A stretch of 64,000 nucleotides of DNA from Mesorhizobium sp. M1D.F.Ca.ET.043.01.1.1 (GTDB lineage: Bacteria > Pseudomonadota > Alphaproteobacteria > Rhizobiales > Rhizobiaceae), in the NCBI RefSeq assembly GCF_003952385.1, contig NZ_CP034444.1, positions 1,178,001 through 1,242,000 of the forward strand, read 5' to 3'. The notes under the pieces are model-generated. The model was not told the origin of the DNA, made no database searches, and saw nothing but the letters and a program-made list of their open reading frames with translations. The position numbers and the translations under genes were made by a program. This document shows positions 51,635 to 61,500 of the stretch, one piece after another (position 1 is the stretch's first letter; the number at the start of each line of letters is the position of its first letter).

Positions 51635-51736
51635 GGCCTCAAAACTCGCTGGGCATTCGAACTAGCTTCAATAGCCAATTGCTGGCGGGCGGCACAGGCC
51701 TAAAGCGCATAGTGGGCTTCAAGTTTTTGATTTTAC

Positions 51737-51781
51737 GCATGTCTTTGTCCCGAAACCGGTTTCCACTTTCGGGAGACATGC
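51737..51781. repeat. Palindromic repeat, copy D, at the capD-like 3' end
   Basis: Arms GCATGTCT/AGACATGC and CCCGAAA/TTTCGGG around CCGGTTTCCAC. The element touches the stop codon of the dehydratase gene and lies in the 147-base gap before the GT2 gene. Same core as copies A-C. Confidence 0.8.
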
Positions 51782-53803
51782 TTAGCCGACCTGTCCGGCC
51801 GTTTTCGGCACCGCCCGCTCGGGCGCGCCGCCAATGTCGTCCTCCGCCCGGTAGAGCCCGGCCAGGATCGCAAGCGCCGCGGCCTTGTCCTGGTCATGCA
51901 TGGCGGCCACCAGCGCCGGCAGCGCGGCTTCGATCCTCGGCCATTGCGCGACGTCGGTCCTGAGGCCGAAGATCTTGGCGATGTCGAGCTTGACGACCTC
52001 TTCGCCCTCGCCATGCAGTGTCTCGTGCAGCTTCTCGCCGGGCCTGATGCCGGTGAAGCGGATCGGAATGTCGGTATAGGGGCTCTTGCCGGCCATGCGG
52101 ATCATGGTCTCGGCGACTTCGAGGATCGGCACCGGCTTGCCCATGTCGAGCATATAGATGGCGTAGTCGTCCCTGCCCTGGCGCTGCTCGGCATCGGCGG
52201 CCGACATGATGACGAGATCGACGGCCTCGGCCACCGTCATGAAATAGCGCGTCATGCGCCGGTCGGTGATGGTGACCGGCCCGCCGGCCTCGATCTGCGC
52301 CTGGAAGATGGTCGCCACCGAGCCGTTGGAGCCGAAGACATTGCCGAAGCGCACGGCGATGAATTTGGTGCCTGGGACGCCGCCATGGTGGCCGTTCAGC
52401 CCGCCGGCATGGGAGGGCGGCGGCGCGGCATGGGTTTCATGCAGCGAGGATACGATCTGCTCGGCCGCCCGCTTTGTGACGCCGAGAACCGAGGTGGGAT
52501 CGACGGCCTTGTCGCTGGAAATCAAAAGGAACTGCGGCACCCCGCATTCGGCCGCGACCTCTGCGCAGGCGAGCGTGCCGAAGACATTCGTCTCGATCGC
52601 CGCTTCCCAGTTCTCTTCCAGCAGCGGCACGTGCTTCAGCGCCGCGGCGTGAAAGATGATCGAGGGTTTGAACTCGCTGACGAGGCGCATCATGTGAGGC
52701 CGGTCAGTGACGTCGACGATGCGGCTGGCAAGCCGGTCGCGGTGTCTTTCCTCGATCAGCTGATCGAGCTGGAAAATGCCGAATTCGGAATTATCGGCCA
52801 CCAGCACCGCCTCGGCGCCGAGCTCCAACGAGCGCTTCACCAGGACACGGCCGATGGAGCCGGCGCCGCCGGTGACCAGCACGCGCTTGCCGCCGACGAA
52901 GGCGCCGATGCGCGCCGTGTCGGTGGCGACCGCCGAACGGCGCATGATGGTTTCCATCTCGACCGCATCGAGAACCAGCTTGCCGCCCTGCCCCAGTTCC
53001 GAAAGGCCGGAAAACTGGACGACGGCGATGCCGCTGTGGCGGGCAACGCGCACCAGTTCGGCATAATCCTCGATCTCGCGCTCGACCCCCTTGCCGAAGA
53101 TCAGCAGGTCGAGGTTTTCCGTGCCGTTGACATACTCTTCCAGCACCTCGACCAGGCGCGGCATGAGCGCCACGACCGGAACGCCCTGGATCTGGGTGCC
53201 GAGCGGCGCGTCGCTCTCGGTCGCCATGATGCCGGCGATGGCGTATTCGGCCGGCACGGCCGTGCGGGTGAAGCGGACGATCACGTCGGCCTCGCTCAGC
53301 CGGCCGATGAACAGCGCCTGCTTGATCGGCGCGTCGCCGGGAGCGCGGCGCAGGATGCGCCAGGACGCGCCGTCGCGGAGGAAGCGATAGTAAAGCCTGG
53401 GCGCCGAAATGATGGTGAAGGAAACCAGGAAGAAGACGATGAACTGGCGCTCGTTGAGCCCGGCTACCGGTTGGAAAAAGGAGCGGAAGGCAATCGAGGC
53501 CAAATAAAGGACGACGGTCAGGCTGCCGCAGCCCTTCAGGATATTGAAGAAATCGGGCGTGGAAGCAAAGCGCCACACAGTGTTGTAGAGGCCGCAATAG
53601 CGAAACAGCAGATGGGCAGTGAGCACGATGAGCACCCAGCAGGCCAATCCGCCGTAAGAGAACGCGTCGAAGGAAAGCCGCGACTGCGACAGGACGAGGC
53701 TAAGCGCCACCGAAGCCAGGACCATGACAAGGTCCTGCATCATGATGATGGCGCGCCGCATCTTCGGTCGGATTCCCGATACGGCTTCTACGTATGCGGT
53801 CAT
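51782..53803 (-). CDS. Membrane-anchored nucleotide-sugar 4,6-dehydratase (CapD/WbpM/PglF-like)
   Basis: A 673-residue protein with four TM helices in the first 130 residues, a first Rossmann-like domain, and a C-terminal extended-SDR domain with GGAGSIGRVLVKRSLELGAE (about residues 310-329). The active-site stretch reads ISSDKAVDPTSVLGVTKRAAE; in characterised relatives the position after TSV is Met, here Leu. The family removes water at C4/C6 of UDP-GlcNAc. ATG 53803 is used; the frame is open upstream over unrelated residues. The product may feed the DegT aminotransferase at 42.7 kb (inference). Confidence 0.92.
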   Translation of the reverse strand: MTAYVEAVSGIRPKMRRAIIMMQDLVMVLASVALSLVLSQSRLSFDAFSYGGLACWVLIVLTAHLLFRYCGLYNTVWRFASTPDFFNILKGCGSLTVVLYLASIAFRSFFQPVAGLNERQFIVFFLVSFTIISAPRLYYRFLRDGASWRILRRAPGDAPIKQALFIGRLSEADVIVRFTRTAVPAEYAIAGIMATESDAPLGTQIQGVPVVALMPRLVEVLEEYVNGTENLDLLIFGKGVEREIEDYAELVRVARHSGIAVVQFSGLSELGQGGKLVLDAVEMETIMRRSAVATDTARIGAFVGGKRVLVTGGAGSIGRVLVKRSLELGAEAVLVADNSEFGIFQLDQLIEERHRDRLASRIVDVTDRPHMMRLVSEFKPSIIFHAAALKHVPLLEENWEAAIETNVFGTLACAEVAAECGVPQFLLISSDKAVDPTSVLGVTKRAAEQIVSSLHETHAAPPPSHAGGLNGHHGGVPGTKFIAVRFGNVFGSNGSVATIFQAQIEAGGPVTITDRRMTRYFMTVAEAVDLVIMSAADAEQRQGRDDYAIYMLDMGKPVPILEVAETMIRMAGKSPYTDIPIRFTGIRPGEKLHETLHGEGEEVVKLDIAKIFGLRTDVAQWPRIEAALPALVAAMHDQDKAAALAILAGLYRAEDDIGGAPERAVPKTAGQVG

Positions 53804-53970
53804 TGGGTGGTACTGAACTCCAGGCGCGGGAACATGACTACCAGAATAGCGCCGGATCGACCATCGTCGTCCGCCACGACTCCAGATTGCAATCCCCAAC
53901 CCCGTCACCCGGTTACCGCATTAGCGCGGAGTTCGGGGGACCGCCAGAGGTTTTTTGGCGCGGGAGGTTG

Positions 53971-54861
53971 TTAAGGACCGGAGTGCGGCGCCGCCGCGCC
54001 ACCTGGCGGCCGTCCGACCGTGGAAATGATCGCCGAAAGCTTGTCGGCCTTTCCCCAGAAGGCCAGCGGCTCGTAGTCCGGATAGGGATAATGACCAAGG
54101 TTGAGTTCTATCTTCCAGCCATTTTCACGAATCCAGGTCTCGACCAGCCTGCGCACCGAAACAGGTTTTCCCGAGCAGATGTTGATAGCGCCAATATCCT
54201 GCCCCAGCGTGGCAAGTGTAGTAAGAAATTCCGCGACGGCCGTTACCGGCAGATAGTCGCGCAACTGCTCCCCGCCCGACATGTCGAAGACTTCTCTTCC
54301 TTCCATGACCGCTTGGCGCAATTGAGAAAGAAGCGAGTTGGAAGACTGCCCCTCTCCATACAGGTAAAACAGCCTTGCCCAGACGAGATTGAAACCATGC
54401 GTCCTGGAGAGAAATTGCAGTTGGTTGTGCAAGGCGTTTTTGGAAAACCCGTAGCAATTGCCAGGCAAGCATATGTGATCCTCGCCAAGAGCTCCGGATT
54501 GCATGCCATACTCAAAGCACGTGCCTGCAACAGCCAGCGTAGGCAACCCGGTTTTTACAAGTCGAGCGAGGAATGAATATTGCGCGGGGAGCTCTTTCTC
54601 GAAATGGTGCAGCGAATGATAGTTCGGCAATCCGCCCCATGCGAGGTGGATCAGCACATCCGGCGAACCCAGGTCCGGCCAGTCCGGCTCATCGCCGGCG
54701 CCTATGGCGATCTCCCGGACTTCCGTCCCCGTATGCAGGAGTTGACCCGGCAGATGTGACGCATCGCGCACGCAGACGATCGTTTCATGACCCCGCCGGC
54801 GCAGTTCGGCCAGGACATGGCGTCCAATGAAACCGGTCGCGCCCGTCACCGCGACCCGCAT
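53971..54861 (-). CDS. NAD-dependent epimerase/reductase of the CDP-sugar cassette
   Basis: A 296-residue extended SDR. MRVAVTGATGFIGRHVLAEL is the cofactor motif, VAGTCFEYGMQSG the active-site block, and YGFSKNALHN the YxxxK pair (about residues 137-146). In this cassette it would reduce C4 of the methylated 4-keto sugar. ATG 54861 overlaps the methyltransferase stop (TGATG), so it is coupled to the four genes upstream. It is the last gene of the cassette; 167 bases then separate it from the CapD-like gene. Confidence 0.88.
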   Translation of the reverse strand: MRVAVTGATGFIGRHVLAELRRRGHETIVCVRDASHLPGQLLHTGTEVREIAIGAGDEPDWPDLGSPDVLIHLAWGGLPNYHSLHHFEKELPAQYSFLARLVKTGLPTLAVAGTCFEYGMQSGALGEDHICLPGNCYGFSKNALHNQLQFLSRTHGFNLVWARLFYLYGEGQSSNSLLSQLRQAVMEGREVFDMSGGEQLRDYLPVTAVAEFLTTLATLGQDIGAINICSGKPVSVRRLVETWIRENGWKIELNLGHYPYPDYEPLAFWGKADKLSAIISTVGRPPGGAAAPHSGP

Positions 54862-56087
54862 CAGAACACCTTGAGTTCGGGTATGGACGTCACAAAGGAG
54901 GCACCCCATTCGCGCGCGTATGCGAGTTGGGTGGCAATCTCTTCAGACAGGTTCCATGGAAGGATAACAATATAATCCGGCTTCTCGTCGCGGATCTTTT
55001 CCTCGCCCGCTATCGGAATTCGGCTTCCGGGCATGAACTTCCCCTGTTTGGCAGGATTGAGGTCCACCACAACGCTTATCAGATCCGGACGGACGCCGGC
55101 ATAGTTGAGGAACGTGTTGCCCTTCGCGGCGGCGCCGTAGGCAACCACCTTTTTACCGTCGTTGCGCGCCGCCAGCAAAAACGAAACGAGCGCATTCTTC
55201 GCCTCATCGGTTCTTCGCTGGAAGCCAGCGTAGCCTTCACGGGAAGACAGGCCTGCCGATGCCTCACGTTGCAGCATCGCTGCAACGGAGGGATTTTTCG
55301 CGCGCGATCCGGTGTCCTTCCTCTGCGCGAACACACGCAGGCTGCCGCCGTGGGTCGGCAATTCTTCGACGTCGAAGACAGACAGACCGTTGACATCGAA
55401 GATCCGGTTCACGGCGGTCAAGGACAGATAAGAGAAATGCTCATGGTAGATCGTGTCGAACTGGACCAGATCACGCAGATTGAGCAGGGATGGAAATTCG
55501 AAGGTGGAAACGCCGTCCGGCTTCAGAATGCTTGCAAACCCCTTCACGAAATCATTGATGTCCGGCACATGGGCGAGCACGTTGTTCGCAGCGGTGAGGT
55601 CGGCGCCCCGGCCCTCGGCCATCAGTTTCTTGCCGAGCGCCTCGCCGAAAAACGACTGGACGATCTCGATCCCCTTTTCGCGGGCTGCCCTGGCGGTGCT
55701 TTCGGTCGGCTCGATGCCCAGGCACGGAATTCCGGCGGCTTTGAAATATTGCAGCAGATAGCCGTCATTGGCCGCCACTTCCACCACGTGGCTCGCGGCA
55801 TCGAGCCCGAACCGCTCGGTCATCGACTCGCAATAGCGTTTGGAATGCCTGAGCCATGAGGCCGAAAAGCTGGAAAAATACGCGTACTCATGGTCAAACA
55901 ATTCGTCAAACCTGGCAAAATCCTCCGTCTGCACCAGCCAGCACTGGGTGCAGACGAGAACGCGAAGCGGGAACCATTTTTCAGGACCGCGCATCGCCTC
56001 TGCCGTCAGATATGCATTCGAAGGGGGCGCGCTGCCCAGGTCAACGAAGCTCTGCGTTACGGGCGCTCGGCAGTGTCTACAAATCAT
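54861..56087 (-). CDS. Sugar C-methyltransferase (SAM-dependent, zinc-binding N-terminus)
   Basis: A 408-residue three-domain C-methyltransferase of the TylC3/TcaB9 kind. The N-terminal zinc-binding domain has MICRHCRAPV and LVCTQCWLVQ (CxxC pairs, residues about 3-6 and 44-47). The middle SAM domain has VVEVAANDGYLLQYFKAAG, and the catalytic block reads FDTIYHEHFSYLS (about residues 215-227). The C-terminal domain has VVAYGAAAKGNTFLNYAG. It would methylate C3 of a 4-keto-6-deoxy sugar nucleotide. ATG 56087 overlaps the 3,5-epimerase stop (ATGA). Confidence 0.92.
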   Translation of the reverse strand: MICRHCRAPVTQSFVDLGSAPPSNAYLTAEAMRGPEKWFPLRVLVCTQCWLVQTEDFARFDELFDHEYAYFSSFSASWLRHSKRYCESMTERFGLDAASHVVEVAANDGYLLQYFKAAGIPCLGIEPTESTARAAREKGIEIVQSFFGEALGKKLMAEGRGADLTAANNVLAHVPDINDFVKGFASILKPDGVSTFEFPSLLNLRDLVQFDTIYHEHFSYLSLTAVNRIFDVNGLSVFDVEELPTHGGSLRVFAQRKDTGSRAKNPSVAAMLQREASAGLSSREGYAGFQRRTDEAKNALVSFLLAARNDGKKVVAYGAAAKGNTFLNYAGVRPDLISVVVDLNPAKQGKFMPGSRIPIAGEEKIRDEKPDYIVILPWNLSEEIATQLAYAREWGASFVTSIPELKVF

Positions 56088-56647
56088 ATTTCCAGGCCTT
56101 CGAATGCGCTTGTGATGAAAGGATGGGATGCGTCTCGGGTGGAACGCTCGGTGATGGCCATCGGCCATTCGATTCCGAACGCGGGATCGAGCATGTTGAC
56201 GGCGCCCTCCGCCTCCGCGGAATAGGAAGCCGTGTGAAAATAGAGCATCTCGCAATCACTGCAGAGCGTCTGAAAGCCATGAGCGAAGCCTTCGGGGATG
56301 TAAAGGCTGCTGTGATTGTCGGCGCTTAAGACAGTGCCATACCATTTGCCAAACGTGGCGGAGCCCTTTCGAAGATCAACGGCGACGTCGAAGACCTCTC
56401 CGCGCAGGCAAGACACGATCTTCGTCTCTTGAAAAGGCTGGCGCTGAAAGTGCATGCCGCGGGCTGCGCCGGCGTTCCTTGTCAGCGTGTGATTGACCTG
56501 GGCGACCTTGCGCCCATCGAGGAACGGGGCGAGTTCCGTGGTGCAAAACAAGCGTTCCAGGTAGCCGCGGTGGTCGCTTAGCACACTGCGCCTGATCACC
56601 AGAAGCCCGGCAAGGGGCGTTTGCTCAACCGACAGGCGCGCGCTCAT
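56084..56647 (-). CDS. RfbC/RmlC-like nucleotide-sugar 3,5-epimerase
   Basis: A 187-residue cupin of the dTDP-4-dehydrorhamnose 3,5-epimerase family. VNHTLTRNAGAARGMHFQRQP places the catalytic His in RGMHFQ, and ADNHSSLYIPEGFAHGFQTL is the conserved second block. It would epimerise C3 and/or C5 of a 4-keto-6-deoxyhexose nucleotide. In this cassette a CDP-linked sugar is more likely than dTDP. ATG 56647 overlaps the rfbG stop (ATGA). Confidence 0.9.
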   Translation of the reverse strand: MSARLSVEQTPLAGLLVIRRSVLSDHRGYLERLFCTTELAPFLDGRKVAQVNHTLTRNAGAARGMHFQRQPFQETKIVSCLRGEVFDVAVDLRKGSATFGKWYGTVLSADNHSSLYIPEGFAHGFQTLCSDCEMLYFHTASYSAEAEGAVNMLDPAFGIEWPMAITERSTRDASHPFITSAFEGLEI

Positions 56648-57723
56648 GAGACAGGGGTATCCAGATAACCGCGGATCTGCTCGCGGCACAAATCAGCCAT
56701 GTCCTCGCCGCGCGCCCAGGACTCATGCCATCGAACCGTCTCTTCCAGCGCGCGGCGCAGCCTCCAGCGCGGCCGCCAGTTCAGTCTGGCGCGTGCCTTT
56801 GAACTCGACAAAGCCAGCATTTTCGCCTCATGCGGACGCTCGCCGTCGAAAATCTCCCAGCGTATCCGCGGGAGCAGAGCCTGCAGCGTCTCGACGATCC
56901 AACGCACCGGCTTGGCATCATCCTCGTCAGGCCCGAAATTCCAGCCTTCCGCGAAGCCGACGCCGTCGCGCCACAACGCTTCGGCGATCAACAGATAGCC
57001 CGACAGCGGTTCGAGCACGTGCTGCCATGGCCGCGTCGCTTCCGGCGAACGGATGACGAGCTTTTCGTTTCGGTCGATGGCCCGCAGGAAGTCCGGCACC
57101 AGTCTGTCGGCCGACCAGTCGCCGCCGCCTATGACGTTGCCGGCGCGCGCAGACGCCACGCCCACGCCCGCGGCCGCGAGGAACGAGCGGCGATATGCTG
57201 CGGTCACGAGTTCGGAACAGCCCTTGCTGCTCGAATACGGGTCATGGCCCCCCATCGCTTCGTCCTCGCGATAGGCCCAAACCCATTCACGGTTCTCGTA
57301 GCATTTGTCCGTCGTGACATTGACGACTGCCTTGACCGACGATGCGTGTCGCACGGCCTCCAGGAGATGCGCCGTGCCCATCACGTTCGTTGCATAGGTT
57401 GCCAGCGGATCGGCATAGGAGAGGCGCACGAGCGGTTGAGCCGCCAGATGCAGCACGATCTCGGGCGCCGCGGACAAAACAGCCTCGCGCAGCTTGGCGG
57501 CGTCGCGGATGTCGCAGCGCAAATCTGCTTCAAGAAGCCTGTTCACACCAGCGACGCCGTAGAGCGACGGATCGCCGGATGGGTCCAACGAAAGGCCTGT
57601 GACCTTCGCCCCCATTCCCGAAAGCCACATGCAAAGCCAACCACCCTTGAAACCGGTATGGCCCGTCACAAGGACACGCTTGCCGAACCAGAAGTCGGCG
57701 CTGGGTTTTGCGCTTGCGGTCAT
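56644..57723 (-). CDS. rfbG: CDP-glucose 4,6-dehydratase
   Basis: A 359-residue extended SDR converting CDP-glucose to CDP-4-keto-6-deoxyglucose. [27 protein letters not shown] (the HTGFKG signature is diagnostic of RfbG), [15 protein letters not shown], and [11 protein letters not shown] with the YxxxK-type pair. ATG 57723 overlaps the rfbF stop (ATGA); ATG 57729 is an alternative. It follows the enzyme that makes its substrate. Confidence 0.95.
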   Translation of the reverse strand: MTASAKPSADFWFGKRVLVTGHTGFKGGWLCMWLSGMGAKVTGLSLDPSGDPSLYGVAGVNRLLEADLRCDIRDAAKLREAVLSAAPEIVLHLAAQPLVRLSYADPLATYATNVMGTAHLLEAVRHASSVKAVVNVTTDKCYENREWVWAYREDEAMGGHDPYSSSKGCSELVTAAYRRSFLAAAGVGVASARAGNVIGGGDWSADRLVPDFLRAIDRNEKLVIRSPEATRPWQHVLEPLSGYLLIAEALWRDGVGFAEGWNFGPDEDDAKPVRWIVETLQALLPRIRWEIFDGERPHEAKMLALSSSKARARLNWRPRWRLRRALEETVRWHESWARGEDMADLCREQIRGYLDTPVS

Positions 57724-58490
57724 TGCCATACCCGCCACGGCGCTTTCCCGCTCGCCCACAAGGCTTCGAGCTGATTGCGATCACGCAAGGTGTCCATGGG
57801 TTGCCAGAAGCCTTCGTGGCGCCAGGCAGCCAGCTGGCCGTCCGAAGCAAGGGTCTCGAGCGGTTCCCGTTCCCAAACCGTGGCGTCGCCGGAGATACGG
57901 TCGATGACCTGCGGCTCCAACACAAAGAAACCGGCGTTGATCACCCCACCGTCCGCCTTCGGCTTTTCCTGAAATGACCGCACGTCGTGACCGTCCAGAT
58001 TGAGCGCCCCAAACCGGCCAGGCGGCGTCGCGGCGGTAAGCGTCGCCAGCTTGCCGTGACGACGATGGAACTCGACAGTTGCGGTGATGTCGACGTCGCC
58101 GACGCCGTCGCCATAGGTGAAACAGAACGTCTCCTCCCCTATGAATTGCCGCACGCGGCGAAGGCGGCCTCCGGTCATGGTTTCATCACCGGTGTCGATG
58201 AGCGTGACCTTCCAATCCTCCGCACGGCTCTGATGCGTGGTCATTTGATTGTTGGCAATGTCAAATGTCACGTCGCACATATGAAGGAAGTAATTGGCGA
58301 AATACTCCTTGATCATATACCCCTTGTAGCCACAGCAGACTACGAACTCATTTATTCCATGCGCCGAATAGCACTTCATGATGTGCCAAAGGATCGGCCT
58401 GCCGCCGATTTCAACAAGCGGCTTCGGGCGAATGGACGTCTCTTCCGCCAATCGGGTACCAAGTCCGCCGGCGAGTATCACCGCTTTCAT
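57720..58490 (-). CDS. rfbF: Glucose-1-phosphate cytidylyltransferase
   Basis: A 256-residue nucleotidyltransferase making CDP-glucose from CTP and glucose-1-[25 protein letters not shown] at the N-terminus, [24 protein letters not shown] and [12 protein letters not shown] are RfbF signatures. ATG 58490 follows GGAG. It lies 40 bases after the giant glycosyltransferase gene and begins a run of five overlapping genes. Its glucose-1-P could come from the pgm/PMM enzymes elsewhere in the window. Confidence 0.95.
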   Translation of the reverse strand: MKAVILAGGLGTRLAEETSIRPKPLVEIGGRPILWHIMKCYSAHGINEFVVCCGYKGYMIKEYFANYFLHMCDVTFDIANNQMTTHQSRAEDWKVTLIDTGDETMTGGRLRRVRQFIGEETFCFTYGDGVGDVDITATVEFHRRHGKLATLTAATPPGRFGALNLDGHDVRSFQEKPKADGGVINAGFFVLEPQVIDRISGDATVWEREPLETLASDGQLAAWRHEGFWQPMDTLRDRNQLEALWASGKAPWRVWQ

Positions 58491-58530
58491 CACAAGCTCC
58501 ATGCATCGGTAAGATATCGGTCGAAGGTGC

Positions 58531-61500
58531 CTAGTTTGCTGGTCCCAGTTCCCAGGCTGCTGTTGGTGACATCCTCAATGGATAATATGCGTTGCCATCG
58601 GGGAACGGATATTGCACCACGGGGCGATAGGGAGGTTCACGGACGGAACCCCGGACAGTCGCTTTCATAAACGGCGAAACGACGGTTCGATATCCTTTCT
58701 CGGCGGCGTCCACCGCAAGGGCCCCGGCCAACTCGGCAAATGATAATCCATCCGGCAGGTCTTTGCAGAGATTTTCCAGCCGCTTGGCGGGCGCCAGCCA
58801 GAACATCGGCGTGAACGTATCCACACTGCGCTGCAAAAAAGCCTCCCCATGATAACCCGAATGGTAGGAGGGGCGACCATGGTACGGGCACGTCTCGCCG
58901 TTGCGGTAGGCACGATAGCCGCCGGTCCAAAGCATGGTCGCATCGTCGGAATGCAACGTGCCGCCGACAAACGCGATATCGTCCTGGACCTCGCACAGCC
59001 CGATCGCCTCGGAAATCCACTCGGCGTCTTCGATCATGAGCGCGGAATCCACGATCGCGATGTATTCATGGTCGCCCGACTTTGCGCGAACGATGTCGAT
59101 CAGTTCGGATACGGTGCCCACAGAGCTGTCGACCTTGCCGTCGGCTCCGCTCTGGTGCGTTGCCACCACGAACGTCGCAGGCAATTCGCCGGTCTTGCGC
59201 CGGAGCCGCCACATGCCGGCGTGCCCGAACAGATCGTTCTCGACGATTTCGATGCGGTCCGCGAGTTGTTGCAGTTGCAGGTGCTGTGTCAGCACATGGC
59301 TTTGTGAAACCAGCGTAAACGGTTTCACGAATGGATCGGCCGATGCCGTCGATTGCGGGTGCGTGCGCCACGAATAGACGACTTCGTTCATGTGAACCGG
59401 AGTGGCCCCATCACGGATGAACCTCAGGAAAGTATCCCAATCATGACAGCCGTTCGCCTTGTCATCCGTGTATGCGTTCAGTTTCAGCGCCGTATCGCGG
59501 CGGATCGCACACAAGTGCGCCACGTAGCAGCAGCCATAGAACATGACGGGATCCCAGTCCCTCTTCATGAAGGGACTGTGGCGTGAGGAATACACGCCGC
59601 ATTTGTCTTCGTCCGAATAGACCAGTTCCGGAAGACCGCGCTCGATCAGAAAGGCTGAGATCAGCGCCGCGGCATCGGAGGTGACGAGGTCGTCGGAATC
59701 CATCGGAAGGATATAGTCGCCCGTCGCGTTTTCGAGACCGACCCGCATGCCGCCCAAAATACCCTTGTTCTTTTCCACCTGGACAAGGGTCGCACGATCG
59801 CTCGTCGAAGCGATTTCTCGAAGCGTCGCGGCCGTGTCGGGATCGGTCGATCCGTTGTCGACCAAGATCCATTCCAACCTTTGATGGCTCTGGTTGTTGA
59901 TGCATTGCGCGAGCTCAAGCAGGAACCGGCGTTCGGTGTTGTAGACCGAGGTGACCACCGACAGCTTCAGTCCCTCTGTCCGATCCGGGCTGAATGTGCC
60001 CGGCATGCGCGCGGCCACCCTCCGGTCGAGCCAAGCCTGATAATCCTCCGACCGAAGATCGCGCCAATTCCAGCCCGGCCTCGGAGTAAACCATGGGTTC
60101 GAGCGATCGAAATTGACGTTGTAGTAGGGATCGTCGATTTCGCCCCAGCGGGCGACAAGCCGATCCAGTTCCGTCGAGAAGACCCCTTCCTTGGACAGGG
60201 ACTCGAAATGGTAGAGCTCGGCCGAAGGTTCCTGCACAACGCCGTGTCCCAGGTCGCGCAGGCGCAAACAGAAATCCACGTCGTTGTAGTTCAGCGGGAA
60301 CTCTTCATCGAAGCCGTCCAAGTTCCAAAACAGGCCGGACCGAACCATCATGCACGCTCCGGTCACGGCGATCACTTCGCGTGTCAGACAGGCTTCCATG
60401 TTGGGACCGGGCTCATCGGCGCGCCGACCGATCATCACATGCGACGGGCCGGAGTCCTGGAGCACCACGCCGGCGTGCTGAAGCGTATTGTTCTCGAAGA
60501 GAAGCTTCGCGCCTACGCATCCGACGCCGTCGAGCGCACAGATACGCATCATGTTTTCCAGCCAGTCCGGCGTCTTGACCTCGATGTCGTCGTTCAACAG
60601 AACAAGGTATTCTCCTTGCGCCGCCCGTGCAGCCTTGTTGATCTTGTCGGCGAGATTGAAAACAGGACTTTCATAGCGAACGAGCGTGTGTCGCGGAAAC
60701 GCTCGCAGAGCCTCCTCCGCCGCGGCCGAAAGCGGCCCGTTGCATGAGACCACCACCTCGAGGTTCGGATATGTGGAGCGTGCGATGCTGCGCAGGCAGT
60801 TTTGGAGGATGTCCGTATTTCGGCCCCGAATGATGCCTTCCCGGCCGGCCGTTGGGATCACGATGGAGACCAATGGAGCAGGACTGGGCAAGTCCGGAAC
60901 GGGTCTCCAATTGCCGGGGTAGTCGGTGGACTGAACGCTCCCTTCGATACCCCTTCGCCGAAGGCAATCCTCAAGCGCCTTTTTCTGCTTCTCCAATATT
61001 CCGGTCTTGGCTTCTATATTGCCGGCGGTGCTCCCGGCTCCGACGCGCCAATGGTACAATACCTTCGGTATATGAACGATCCGCCTGGTCTTTTCAGCAA
61101 TCCGCAACGCGAGATCATAATCTTGCGTGCCATCGAATTCCGGTCGAAAGCCGCCCACCTCATCCACCAGAGTCTTGCGATAGACGGAGAGATGTCCCGT
61201 AAACATCCTGGTCAGCAGGTGCACGGGAGACCAGTCCGGCTTGAAGTACGGCGAGTAGAACTCCCCGCCCGAGTTGGTCTTGTCCTCGTCGCTGTAGATC
61301 AGATCGACCTCGGGGTACGCGCAGATGACACGCGCATTCTCGAGCAAAGCGTCGGGGTGCAGCGTATCGTCGTGATCCAGCAGAACGACATATCTGCCGC
61401 GCGCACGCCGCAGGGCCTCGTTCGTCGCTTCCGAAATTCCGCGATTTCTGTCGCATTCCACCACGGCGAACCGCGAATCCGCGGCGGCATATTCCCGCAA

